The notes: generated by a model from the letters alone, not told the origin. 64,000 bases of DNA from Streptosporangium subroseum (GCF_900188345.1 NZ_FZOD01000053.1:1-64000), one strand, 5' to 3'. Shown: positions 53,842 through 62,062, counted from the first letter of the stretch. Numbers and translations: made by a program.

Positions 53842-53876
53842 TGTCCGGAACGCCACGTCCCGTACAATTTCGGACA
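53842..53876 (+). promoter_or_regulatory. Leaderless promoter and TGTCCG dyad of the GlxA regulator
   Basis: TACAAT (53863-53868) ends 7 bases before the ATG at 53876, with no Shine-Dalgarno between, pointing to a leaderless transcript. TGTCCG (53842-53847) and CGGACA (53871-53876) form an inverted pair bracketing the promoter, a candidate autoregulatory site. Confidence 0.6.
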
Positions 53877-54820
53877 TGGATACCGTCGCGCTGGCCGTCA
53901 CCGACGGCATGCTGCACTTCGAGTTGTCCCTGGCGCATGAGGTCTTCGCCGCTGCCCCGGACGGCGTGACGGTCCCCTGGTACGACGTCACCCTCTGCGG
54001 GCCGGTCGCCGTGCGGGTCGGCCGATTCCGGCTGGAGCCCGACCACGGGTTCGACCGGCTCCGGCACGCCGACACCGTGATCGTCCCCGGAAGGGCCGAC
54101 GTCGACGAGGATCCACCCGCCGACCTGGTCGACGCGGTGCGCGCGGCTCACGAGGCGGGCGCGCGCGTGGTCTCCCTCTGCACGGGCGTGTTCGTGCTGG
54201 CCGCGGCCGGCCTGCTGGACGGCAGGCGCGCGACCACGCACTGGGCGCACACCGAGGCGCTGGCCGCCCGCTACCCCCGGGTGGAGGTCGACCCGGACGT
54301 GCTCTACGTGGACAACGGCAGCGTGCTCACCTCCGCCGGCAAGGCCGCCGCGCTGGACCTGTGCCTGCATCTGGTCCGCCTCGACCACGGCGCGTCGGTC
54401 GCCAACGCCGTCGCCCGCCGCCTGGTCGTACCACCGCACCGGGCCGGCGGCCAGGCCCAGTTCGTCACCACCCCGGTGCCCGCCCAGGACGACCACCCGC
54501 TCGCCGCCCTGTTCCCCTGGATCATCGAACGGCTCGACCGGTCGCTGACCGTGGAGGACCTGGCTCGCCAGGCACGGATGAGTTCGCGCCACCTGGGCCG
54601 CCACTTCAGAGCGGCGACCGGCACCACCCCCCTGCAATGGCTGCTGACCCAGCGGATCCGCCACGCCCAGGAACTCCTGGAGAAAACCGACGACAGCGTC
54701 GACACCATCGCGGCGGCCACCGGCATGGGCACCGCCACGACGCTGCGACGGCACTTCAACCGCACGGTCGGCGTACCCCCGGACACCTACCGCCGCACCT
54801 TCCGCTCACGGACCCGCTGA
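53876..54820 (+). CDS. GlxA-family AraC regulator (DJ-1/PfpI + HTH)
   Basis: 314 residues. N-terminal DJ-1/PfpI-like domain (1-180) with the nucleophile-elbow-type segment VVSLCTGVFVLAAAGLLDGR and TTHWAHTEALAARYP; C-terminal AraC HTH (about 215-310) with LTVEDLARQARMSSRHLGRH and DTIAAATGMGTATTLRRHFN. GlxA-type regulators sense small metabolites. Start fixed by the leaderless promoter; the frame upstream to 53795 is not used. Confidence 0.93.
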   Translation: MDTVALAVTDGMLHFELSLAHEVFAAAPDGVTVPWYDVTLCGPVAVRVGRFRLEPDHGFDRLRHADTVIVPGRADVDEDPPADLVDAVRAAHEAGARVVSLCTGVFVLAAAGLLDGRRATTHWAHTEALAARYPRVEVDPDVLYVDNGSVLTSAGKAAALDLCLHLVRLDHGASVANAVARRLVVPPHRAGGQAQFVTTPVPAQDDHPLAALFPWIIERLDRSLTVEDLARQARMSSRHLGRHFRAATGTTPLQWLLTQRIRHAQELLEKTDDSVDTIAAATGMGTATTLRRHFNRTVGVPPDTYRRTFRSRTR

Positions 54821-54890
54821 ACTCCCCACCTCACACCTGGCCGTATCCGAGCATCTGGCCGTATCCGACGAGGGCGACACCCATCCCCGC

Positions 54891-56090
54891 TCACCGTTGC
54901 GTTGCTCCCGGCCCCCCGGACCCTTCCGCCTCCGCCTTCGCCCGCAACTCCGCGGTGATCGCGCGCTCCTGGAGCCGAGCGGCCTCCGCGCGCAGCACTT
55001 CCACCTGTTCACGCAGGTCAGACAGCCGCATCTGCTCCATTGCCAGCTGCATCCGCGCCTGGTCCCGCTCGGCGTGGGCCTCGGTCACCTTCTCCGCGGC
55101 GCGATCCTGAGCCTCGGAGATCTTCTCCGCGGCCCGTTCCTCGGCTCTGGCCAGCTGGCGTGCCGTGCGCTTTTCGAGCTCGGCCGCCTGTTTCTCCACG
55201 CGCGCCGCCCGGGCCCGTGCCTCGGCCGTCTCGGCCAGGGCCTGACCTCGCGCATGGGCCTCGGCGTTGGCTCGCGCCAGCGCCCGATCTCGCTCGGATT
55301 CGGCCGCCTGAGCCCGCGCCGCCGCCGCCGCGGCGGCGCGTTCGGCCTCGACCTTGGCGTTCTGGTCGGCTTCGGCCGCGCTTCGCGCCTGGTCTCGCTC
55401 GGCCTGAGCCTGCTCGGCCTGCTGCCGATTCTGTACGGCCTGCGCCCGGGCCTGCCGCGCTTCGGTCTCGGCCGCCTCCACCTTCTCGGCCCTCTCCCGC
55501 ATCGCCGCGTCCCTGGCCGCCTCCGCCCGCTCGGCTCGCCGAGTGGCCTCCTGCTCGGCATGTCTGGCCAGGCGTTCGGTGCTGGCCGCCTCGTGCAGCG
55601 CGGCCAGTGCCTGCTCCCTGGCGTTTTCGGCGTCGGCCAGCGCGGTGTCCCGCTCGGCGTGGGCCTCCTCCACCTGCTGCGCCATCGCCTCCCGCTCGCG
55701 GCGGGCGTGTCCGGTGGCCTCGCGTGCCAGCCGTACCTGCTCGAAGGCCTGCTCTCGCTCGGTGCGCGCTATCGCCACCCGCGTGTGCGCCTCGGCCTGC
55801 ACCGCGCTTAGCTTGGCCTCCACCCCGGCCGGGCTCAGCTCATCGGCCAGCACCTGGGCCAGCGGCGCTATCGCCGCGGTCATCCCCTTCTCCATGCGGT
55901 CGTAGAACTCCTCCGCCCGAGCCAGTGCTCCCTCCAGCCCCGGTGTCGCACGCCGCATCTCCCGTTCGCGTTTCGCCACGGCCTGGCAGTCCCCCTGCAG
56001 GCAGTAGGCCCTGGGCCTTCCCCGCCCGGAGCGCTGCTCGATCGGCGTCCCACAGTGCTTACACGGCGTCACCGCGCCCGACTCTTCCAC
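54891..56090 (-). CDS. Cys-cluster plus long coiled-coil protein (copy 1)
   Basis: 399 residues of unrecognised function. Residues 10-36 contain a probable zinc-binding cluster: CKHCG, then GRGRPRAYCLQGDCQAVAKR. Residues about 100-385 are an almost uninterrupted Ala/Glu/Arg/Gln coiled coil. Both halves resemble the protein at 56770, so the two are paralogues or share a module. Long coiled coils behind a DNA-binding head are typical of KfrA-like plasmid segregation proteins, but no KfrA motif is certain here. Upstream, repeat units and a TGCAAATCTG element recur as they do before copy 2. Confidence 0.75.
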   Translation of the reverse strand: MEESGAVTPCKHCGTPIEQRSGRGRPRAYCLQGDCQAVAKREREMRRATPGLEGALARAEEFYDRMEKGMTAAIAPLAQVLADELSPAGVEAKLSAVQAEAHTRVAIARTEREQAFEQVRLAREATGHARREREAMAQQVEEAHAERDTALADAENAREQALAALHEAASTERLARHAEQEATRRAERAEAARDAAMRERAEKVEAAETEARQARAQAVQNRQQAEQAQAERDQARSAAEADQNAKVEAERAAAAAAARAQAAESERDRALARANAEAHARGQALAETAEARARAARVEKQAAELEKRTARQLARAEERAAEKISEAQDRAAEKVTEAHAERDQARMQLAMEQMRLSDLREQVEVLRAEAARLQERAITAELRAKAEAEGSGGPGATQR

Positions 56091-56236
56091 CGCTCCAGCC
56101 TAACATTTTGATTTTCTGGAAATTCAAAATTAATAAACACGATCTGTTGCGTATGGGTGGCCTAGAGTCAACTACCGGGAATGTAAATTCCCGCAAGTTG
56201 TGAGAGCGGCATCCTCCTGAGACCCCATACGGTTTG

Positions 56237-56253
56237 TGCAAATCTGCAGCGAG
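56237..56253. repeat. Shared element upstream of both coiled-coil genes
   Basis: TGCAAATCTGCAGCGAG here and TGCAAATCTGTAGCGAG at 58148-58164 differ at one of 17 bases. Each lies about 150 bases upstream of a coiled-coil gene start (56090 and 58011), supporting duplication of a gene-plus-upstream module. Confidence 0.7.
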
Positions 56254-56289
56254 ATGTCTGGGATTCGTCATTTCGCCGACATGGGCTTT

Positions 56290-56332
56290 CGTCACTTGGT
56301 GTCAGCGAAATCGTCACCTCGTGTCAGTAGCG
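56290..56332 (+). repeat. CGTCA/TGTCAG repeat, copy A
   Basis: Two units of CGTCA-5 bases-TGTCAG (56290 and 56312), ending TGTCAGTAGCG. A more degenerate CGTCA unit precedes at 56266. Same orientation as copies B and C. Confidence 0.75.
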
Positions 56333-56546
56333 TAAAGACCCCTCACTTACTTGCCGCTTTTGCACCGGTTTCGTCTTAATTCTTGGGTGCTCTTCGCCCT
56401 CTCCCTCAGCGGATGTTCCCCAGCCCGGGTGACGCGACCCGTTCGGTGTATGCGCTCCTGGACGGCGCAGCGATACTCCCCGACTGAAATCTGGTGACGT
56501 TTCCTGCGAGGTTTTGATGATGCGGCGGCTGCTTGAGCTGCGGTTT

Positions 56547-56591
56547 CGTCATTTTCTGTCAGCAAAAATCGTCACCGGGATGTCAGTAGCG
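56547..56591 (+). repeat. CGTCA/TGTCAG repeat, copy B
   Basis: Units at 56547 (CGTCATTTTCTGTCAG) and 56570 (CGTCACCGGGATGTCAG), ending TAGCG as in copy A. Lies 180 bases past the end of coiled-coil gene 2. Confidence 0.75.
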
Positions 56592-56769
56592 GCCATACGC
56601 TGATCAACCGATTCGACGTCGGATCGACGACTCCGGTACACAGCCACTGTGGAACGCGACGGGATGAACTCAGGCTCAAGGGTGCAGAGCGGACGTCGAC
56701 GCCGCGCCTGATGGGCGCATCGGTACCCCTGACCTGCGGCAACACCGGCCGGCGACGGCGTCATCGGCC

Positions 56770-58011
56770 CTATTCGGGCTCTGCGGCGCCGGGCGCGGGC
56801 CGCGCCCGTAGCTGGTCGATCTCGGCTCGCAGCTTCCCCACCTCGGCATACAGGGCGTCGTGGCGGGCCTTGAGGTCTTCGCGCTGGCCACGTAGTTCGG
56901 CGAGCAGGTCCTGGTCGGCCTCGTGCAGGGTCTGGATCCGGATCAGCTCGGTGGCGCGGGCTTCGGCCTGCTGCCGGGCCGCCTCCAGTTCGGCGCGCAG
57001 GTGCTGGGTCTGCTCGTCGTGGCGCTGGCGCACCCGTTCGAGGTCAGCATGGGTGGCCAGAGTCTCCTCACGCGCCGTGGTGGCATCAGCGGTGGCGGTG
57101 GCCAGTTGTAGAGCCAGGGCCGCGGCCCGGTCGCTGTGCTCGCTCAGCTGGGTTCGCAGCCGGGTGCTGGTGTTTTGCGCGGCCTGTAGCTGGCGGCCGC
57201 GTTCGGCGAGCTCGTCGTCCAGTGCCGTGCGGGCGGCCTGCAGCTCACGGTTTTCGGTGCGCAGGGCGCGCAGTTGGTTGGCCTGGTCGGCGGTCACGCC
57301 TTCGGCGAGTTCGGTGGCCTTCTTGGCGTCGCCGAGCTTTTCGCCGAGTTCGAGCACTTCGGCGCGGGTCTTTTCCCCGATGCGTTCCAGGTCGGCGCGG
57401 GCGTTGTCCTCGCGCTCCTCGGCCAGCCGCTGGGCCTGCTCGGCCTCGCGCATCCGCCGTTCGGCACTGATGCGGGCGCGATCGGCGGCCGCGGCCTGCT
57501 CGCGGGCGATCGCGGCGTCCGCGCGGTCTTCAGCGGCTTCGGCTTCGGCGGCACTGATCCGGGCCAGCGCGCCGCTCTCGGCCAGGTCGACCTTTTCGGC
57601 GAAGCGGTCGAGGAGCGTGCGCAGCGCCTCCTGCAGCGGGCGCGCTTCGGCCAGGACCGCGCCGGATTCGGTCACGGCGGTGGTCACCGCGGTGATCTGC
57701 TCTTTGCGCCGCGCGCGGGAGGCGGCGGTTTTGCAGGCGTCGCTGCAGTACTGGCGGGGCCGGCGGCCGGTGGAGCGCGGCAGTGGCTGGCCGTCCCAGG
57801 CACATCGGCCGTGCGGGGCCTCCGCATCGGCGGCGGGTGATGGGGGTGGTCCGGTCGTCGCGTCCGGGCCGGCGTCGGAGCGGCCGGTGGCGCCGGACAG
57901 GTCGTCGCGCGGCGCCTCGGGTGGGTCGGCCGGGTGGCCTCGTTCCGGGCGGAGGTCGAAATCGGTGGTATTCGGGTCGCCCGCGGATCGGGTCGGGGCA
58001 TCTTCGGTCAC
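56770..58011 (-). CDS. Cys-cluster plus long coiled-coil protein (copy 2)
   Basis: 413 residues. A Pro/Asp-rich N-terminal arm (1-70) is followed by a Cys cluster (RCAWDGQPLPRSTGRRPRQY, then CSDACKTAASRARRK), matching copy 1 in the G-R-x-R-x-YC-x3-4-C core. The remainder (about 105-405) is a Glu/Ala/Arg-rich coiled coil with heptads throughout. Ends GAAEPE. Function unknown; the combination of a small metal-binding head and long coil suggests a DNA-organising or segregation role, by analogy only. Upstream TGACACG-type half-sites suggest regulation. Confidence 0.75.
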   Translation of the reverse strand: MTEDAPTRSAGDPNTTDFDLRPERGHPADPPEAPRDDLSGATGRSDAGPDATTGPPPSPAADAEAPHGRCAWDGQPLPRSTGRRPRQYCSDACKTAASRARRKEQITAVTTAVTESGAVLAEARPLQEALRTLLDRFAEKVDLAESGALARISAAEAEAAEDRADAAIAREQAAAADRARISAERRMREAEQAQRLAEEREDNARADLERIGEKTRAEVLELGEKLGDAKKATELAEGVTADQANQLRALRTENRELQAARTALDDELAERGRQLQAAQNTSTRLRTQLSEHSDRAAALALQLATATADATTAREETLATHADLERVRQRHDEQTQHLRAELEAARQQAEARATELIRIQTLHEADQDLLAELRGQREDLKARHDALYAEVGKLRAEIDQLRARPAPGAAEPE

Positions 58012-58029
58012 TCAAGCACTCTACCAAAA

Positions 58030-58064
58030 CGTGTCTGCCTGACACGATCAAAAATCGACGTGTC
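58030..58064. promoter_or_regulatory. CGTGTC/GACACG half-site cluster
   Basis: CGTGTC at 58030-58035, GACACG at 58041-58046 (a perfect inverted pair) and CGTGTC at 58059-58064, starting 19 bases upstream of the start of coiled-coil gene 2. Candidate operator, perhaps for autoregulation. Confidence 0.5.
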
Positions 58065-58217
58065 ACGTTACGAAAATTAGATCACTTTAAGACATGGCGA
58101 CAATCGGCATTATCGATATGTAGTTTCCCTATGCATTGCTGGGGCACTGCAAATCTGTAGCGAGCTGCCGGTGATCACCGCTGAGATCGTGTCCCGCCGG
58201 AGAGGGCATCTGCGGGT

Positions 58218-58354
58218 CTACAGGTCAGCGTTGCCCAAGGCGTTGTCGCGCAGGTGGTTGACCGCGCGGATGTCGCGCAGAAAACCACTGCGCTTGGCCC
58301 CGTGCTTGGCGATGACGAACCGCCTGTGGAGTAGGCGACGGTGGAATTCGTCGT
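58218..58354 (-). pseudogene. Possible gene fragment, unknown protein
   Basis: A minus-strand frame ending at TAG 58218-58220 reads DEFHRRLLHRRFVIAKHGAK, then RSGFLRDIRAVNHLRDNALG. The composition is protein-like and unlike random high-GC frames, but there is no start and no family is recognised. Probably a remnant of the mobile element in this region. Confidence 0.3.
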
Positions 58355-58577
58355 TACACCGACGCCGAGAGATTCTTTGCGTTGACAGCGTGAAAGGCCC
58401 GCCTCCGTGTCCTTTTCAGGGTGATAGCGACTTGCACTTGCGGCGGTCTCTCCACGAAGCACATGAGGTCTATGCGCTTCGGGCTGAAGGTTGGTGCAGG
58501 ACGGTCAGTCCAACTGACATCACGCGACGTTTCGGGGAAGATGCGGCGATAAGGAAAACCCCTCTGACCTGCGAGTC

Positions 58578-58622
58578 CGTCACCTGCTGTCAGGGGAAAT
58601 CGTCATCAGGATGTCAGTGGCG
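58578..58622 (+). repeat. CGTCA/TGTCAG repeat, copy C
   Basis: Units at 58578 (CGTCACCTGCTGTCAG) and 58601 (CGTCATCAGGATGTCAG), ending TGGCG. Lies about 80 bases past the end of the broken coiled-coil gene, mirroring the position of copy B relative to gene 2. Confidence 0.75.
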
Positions 58623-58704
58623 TCCCCTGCCAACGATGAGTGAGCCCCGATTCATGCGCTGGTCTCTTCGCCTGGCCAGGCCCGACACCCGCAGGTCCTC
58701 ACGT

Positions 58705-59102
58705 TCAGCGATGAGTTCCTCCCCCAGCTGAGATGCATACGGTGAGTTCTTCGCGCACTCGGCCGGTCTCGGCTCGCTCGGCCCGGCTACCAGCGGCTTT
58801 CAGGTCAATGCGCGCCTGATCGAGAGCGGTGATGCGGCCAACCAAGGCGGTTTTTAGCGTGGCGATCTGCCGACGTGCTCGGTAGCTGTAGCGGTGTCTT
58901 GCTGAGCGCGGGCGCGTGCAGAGTCGTGCTCGCCGGCCGTACGCCAGGCCGCGCGTTCGGACTCCTCAGCACGCTGCTGCGCCGCAGTCGGCCACCGATC
59001 AGCGAGGCGATGATTCGGTGGGCGGTGATCGGTACGCTGCTGCAGCGGATCACCCGGGGGTGTCCCGCTCAGCGGCCCGGACCGCGGCCGCTTGAACAGA
59101 TC
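58705..59102 (-). pseudogene. Frameshifted coiled-coil gene (third member)
   Basis: From about 59102 a minus-strand frame without a start codon reads FKRPRSGPLSGTPPGDPLQQ, then TAAQQRAEESERAAWRTAGE and stops at 58854. Coiled-coil sequence then continues in a second frame: IATLKTALVGRITALDQARI, DLKAAGSRAERAETGRVREE, to a stop at 58705. The heptad-rich style matches the two intact neighbours, though the Cys head is missing. Best read as a decayed third copy or a related coiled-coil gene. Confidence 0.5.
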
Positions 59103-59127
59103 CGCTCAGGCCGATGACCCTCCGTCC

Positions 59128-59474
59128 TCAGAAGGCGCGAAACCGAGTCAGCAGCTCTTGCGCAGGCTGACCGTCCGCGTTGAACCCGACGAGATCGCGC
59201 TGGCCGCTGGGGGTAAGAAAAACAGCGCGTTGTTGCATTCGAAGCAGAAGGTGATCCGCGTCGTGGGCTCGATCCCATAGCCAGGTCGGAAACAGCGCAT
59301 CCTCTCGCCTGTCGGCAAGCTGGCGACCAGGTCGAGAACCTCGATGCCGTTCGAGTCTCGCCAAGTGCCGACGATCGTTCCGGGAACGCTGGTCCAACGG
59401 TGTGAGTTGGAGTAGTCCTCGATCCGGACGCATTCAAACCGCCGGGTCCGTATGTAGGCCGTAGACAGGAGCAT
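59128..59474 (-). pseudogene. Small hypothetical protein gene with a frameshift
   Basis: From the ATG at 59474: TAYIRTRRFECVRIEDYSNS, then GTIVGTWRDSNGIEVLDLVA and ITFCFECNNALFFLP. After a run of T bases near 59215 the sensible sequence continues in another frame (LTPSGQRDLVGFNADGQPAQ, then ELLTRFRAF, stop 59128). A one-base change in the T run would restore about 115 residues. Position beside a toxin-immunity pair suggests an orphan immunity-like gene, unproven. Confidence 0.5.
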
Positions 59475-59643
59475 CAGGCAAGGATGCCAGCACCACACAA
59501 TGGCTGGCCTGTGGAGCCGCCGAGGTTTTCGATCACCTCTCAAACACCCACTTAGGATAGATCGAGCAACTGTGGAGCCGACCCGGATGATCGAGCCAGC
59601 TCCACAGTCATTACCGATCACAGAGAGGGATCCTCGACCAAAT

Positions 59644-60003
59644 TCAGTCGTCGAAATCCCATTCTAAACCCTGAGCGATAACATCGGCTTCGGCGGAACT
59701 ATTAAGCCAGCAAATTTCTCCTACCTCCGGAAGTCGCCCCAGCGACAAGGCTTCCCTTTCTATTATTAGCAGAGCTTCAGATGGCGAAACTTCCCAGGGA
59801 TGAAAGCCATCGTCCCGGAGAGTTCCAGCCACCATAAGACCACTTTTTAGCAGCTGTCCGACCGCGAGGATAGCGAGCTCAAGTGCCTCTTCTAGCGACC
59901 TTGCACCACCCACCAGATATACTTGATCTACGACCTGAGCAAAGTGCACCCAGTCGTCAATCCCCATGATCAAAGTACGGTCTACTATGCGCTTAAGTTT
60001 CAT
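59644..60003 (-). CDS. Probable immunity protein
   Basis: 119 residues of acidic, helical character (SLEEALELAILAVGQLLKSG, HPWEVSPSEALLIIEREALS, ending EWDFDD). No family recognised. The start overlaps the toxin stop by 4 bases (ATGA), the normal toxin-immunity arrangement, and the gene shares the unusually low GC of the toxin's C-terminal domain. Its role as inhibitor of the toxin domain is inferred from position. Confidence 0.65.
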   Translation of the reverse strand: MKLKRIVDRTLIMGIDDWVHFAQVVDQVYLVGGARSLEEALELAILAVGQLLKSGLMVAGTLRDDGFHPWEVSPSEALLIIEREALSLGRLPEVGEICWLNSSAEADVIAQGLEWDFDD

Positions 60004-61115
60004 TGGTCGATATGTACCTTATAAATTCTTCCACCTTCATTAACGTCGATAGTTGCTCCTGTAGATTTAGATTTATTTCTCCAGAAAACCTGCGTTCCAT
60101 CGGGCAATTCGATCGCCTTTCCTGGATAGTTTGGCTTGTCGATCACCTTTCCTCCTCTTGTGATTTTGTCCCATAGTTTCCGAAGATCCTCCTCTGAAGA
60201 AACTACTTTAAAATTGGGGTTCCTACTCCTTCCTTGACTTAGCTTTGATATAACTTCAGAGGCCGTCTCACAGCCATCATTGCTTGCGTTATGGACGAGA
60301 GCATCAATGTCCCCTACCGCCACATGATAAGTGTGGGTGCTGGCGATGGTGAGGTTGTGGACGCGCTGGTCGGCCTGATGGTACTGGCGGATGGCGAGTA
60401 CTTCGACGGTAGCGCTGTTCGGGGTGAGCAGGCGCATTCCGGGGCGCAGGGCCGAGGCGTTGAACCAGTGTCGTTGGTCGCTGGACCAGAAAGGATGTCT
60501 GTCAGTCGCGATGACCACGCCGGTGGCATTGCCCTGGGTACCGTCGGTGTCGACGGTGATCTGGACGAGGTTTTTGTCGCCTCGGCTGGTGATGAGGGCG
60601 ATGACGGATTTGGACTCCGTCTTTCCTGTTTGGGGATCGGTGGCGAGGACCTTGTCGCCTACCTTGACGTTCTCAATGGGTTTGTGTGTGCCATCAGCCA
60701 TGAGTACACCGGTGCCGGGCACGAAGCTACTGCAGGCCTTGGCGAGTTTGGCGACCGTTTTCTCGGCGGCCTTTACCTCGTCTTTGGCCTTTCCCCAGCT
60801 TTTGAACGCGGTGATTGCCTCGTCGGCGTGTTTCCAGACTGCCTTGGCGAGTTTGAGACCTTCCTTCCACTTCCACGGCACGGCATATTTAAGACCTACT
60901 TTCGCGGCTAGGCCGCCAGCTAGTGTGCCCAGGACGTTCAGCGCCGTCGCGGTGCACGCGTCGAGGTCGCCGGTTTTGAAGCATTCGAGGCCGTCTTTGA
61001 TTCCCGTTATTTCTGCGGCGATGTCCGCCAACGCCAGCAGCGCGTTGAGCATCTTTTTCTTCAGCTGGTCGGCCTTGCTTTGGGCGAGGGCCGCCTTCTG
61101 TTTCGCGCATGCCAA
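60000..61115 (-). CDS. Polymorphic toxin fragment: PT-HINT domain plus C-terminal toxin
   Basis: 371 residues from a TTG; in-frame sequence continues upstream (ADPCGRPNSLACAKQ) into the insertion sequence, so the gene is 5'-truncated. Residues 1-127: helical pre-toxin region with LNVLGTLAGGLAAKVGLKYA. 128-276: intein-like HINT domain (C128 SSFVPGTGVLMADG, TDRHPFW, HTYHVAVG and ending VHN276) that would release the toxin by self-cleavage. 277-371: the toxin (LRKLWDKITRGGKVIDKPNY, ELPDGTQVFWRNKSKSTGAT, YKVHIDQ), family not named with confidence. Export requires the lost N-terminal part, so the toxin is probably not secreted now. Confidence 0.8.
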   Translation of the reverse strand: MACAKQKAALAQSKADQLKKKMLNALLALADIAAEITGIKDGLECFKTGDLDACTATALNVLGTLAGGLAAKVGLKYAVPWKWKEGLKLAKAVWKHADEAITAFKSWGKAKDEVKAAEKTVAKLAKACSSFVPGTGVLMADGTHKPIENVKVGDKVLATDPQTGKTESKSVIALITSRGDKNLVQITVDTDGTQGNATGVVIATDRHPFWSSDQRHWFNASALRPGMRLLTPNSATVEVLAIRQYHQADQRVHNLTIASTHTYHVAVGDIDALVHNASNDGCETASEVISKLSQGRSRNPNFKVVSSEEDLRKLWDKITRGGKVIDKPNYPGKAIELPDGTQVFWRNKSKSTGATIDVNEGGRIYKVHIDQ

Positions 61116-61232
61116 GCTGTTGGGTCTGCCGCACGGATCGGCCTGACCACTGAACCTTTTTCATCCCTTGGCGGCGATCTGCTGGTCACAGCATGATCGC
61201 AAGGCCGATATTCGCCTGACGACGTAGAGAAA

Positions 61233-61282
61233 CCCCTGGTAGACGGGTTGATCACCACAATCACGTCCGTCAAAACCAGGGG
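61233..61282 (+). promoter_or_regulatory. Stem covering the transposase ribosome-binding site
   Basis: CCCCTGGT (61233-61240) pairs with ACCAGGGG (61275-61282). The right arm includes the AGGGG Shine-Dalgarno 6 bases before the ATG at 61289, so transcripts entering from outside would hide the start, a known IS self-limitation device. Confidence 0.6.
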
Positions 61283-61288
61283 CTTCGG

Positions 61289-62062
61289 ATGCTGTTCTAT
61301 CGTGCTGCCGTCGATTTGTCGCGTTCAACGCTGAACTACGTCGCCGGCCTGATCCGCCGGCACCGCAAGGCGATCGGGTCGGCCTGGCGGCGGCTCAACC
61401 CCGGACAACAGGCCCTGCTGGTACTGGTCTACCTGCGCAAGGGCGAGACGTTCGTCGAGCTCGGCGCGGGATTCGGGGTCTCGACGGCGACCGCGTGGCG
61501 CTACGTGCAGGAGACGGTGGCGTTGCTGTCGGCACGCTCGCCCAAGCTCGGCCAGGCGCTGCGCAAGGCCAAGCGGGACGGGTTGCACTACCTGGTACTG
61601 GACGGCACGCTGATCCGCACCGACCGGATCAAGGCCGACCGACCGTACTTCTCCGGCAAGCACCGCGTGCACGGAATGAACATCCAGGTCATCGCCTCGC
61701 CAGACGGAACGATCCTGTGGACCTCTGGAGCTCTGCCGGGCACGGCACATGATCTGAACGCCGCCCGCATCTGGGGCATCCTGCGTGCGCTGGAGCAGGC
61801 CGGGATCATCACCCTGGCCGACAAGGCGTATCAGGGAGCCGAGGGCCCGGTCGCCACGCCGTACAAGGGTAAGAACAAGCCCGCGTCGCAGAAGCGGGCC
61901 AACCGCTCCCACGCCAAGCTCCGCGGACCCGGCGAACGCGCCAACGCCCAGCTGAAGAGCTGGAAGATCCTCCGGAAGCTACGCTGCAGCCCCGGCAAGG
62001 CCGGCCATCTGTGCAAGGCCATCGCCGTTCTTCAAAACCACCGCGTCGCACAGGCCGCCTGA
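61289..62062 (+). CDS. IS5-family transposase (DDE_Tnp_4)
   Basis: 257 residues. N-terminal HTH-like part (GETFVELGAGFGVSTATAWR, then YVQETVALL) and RNase H-type core with candidate catalytic D in HYLVLDGTLI, D in PGTAHDLNAARI and E in GPGERANAQLKSW. Appears complete. Located within 19-base inverted ends, so it is probably an active or recently active IS. Confidence 0.93.
   Translation: MLFYRAAVDLSRSTLNYVAGLIRRHRKAIGSAWRRLNPGQQALLVLVYLRKGETFVELGAGFGVSTATAWRYVQETVALLSARSPKLGQALRKAKRDGLHYLVLDGTLIRTDRIKADRPYFSGKHRVHGMNIQVIASPDGTILWTSGALPGTAHDLNAARIWGILRALEQAGIITLADKAYQGAEGPVATPYKGKNKPASQKRANRSHAKLRGPGERANAQLKSWKILRKLRCSPGKAGHLCKAIAVLQNHRVAQAA

Larger units (their letters stand above)
56091..56769. 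other. Interval between the two coiled-coil genes
   Basis: 680 bases without a gene. It holds the copy 1 promoter region, with an AT-rich tract near 56100-56130 containing an ATTTTGA/TCAAAAT dyad, the TGCAAATCTGCAGCGAG element (56237-56253), and repeats A (56290-56332) and B (56547-56591). Confidence 0.6.

Noticed and set aside
55040..58042. Long Ser/Arg-rich plus-strand frames opposite the two coiled-coil genes
   Set aside because: Antisense of Ala/Glu-rich coils gives such frames automatically; no start signals or domains. The minus-strand proteins are themselves low-complexity, so this choice rests mainly on the Cys clusters.
56266..58622. CRISPR array
   Set aside because: The repeats are too short, irregularly spaced and only three; no cas genes.
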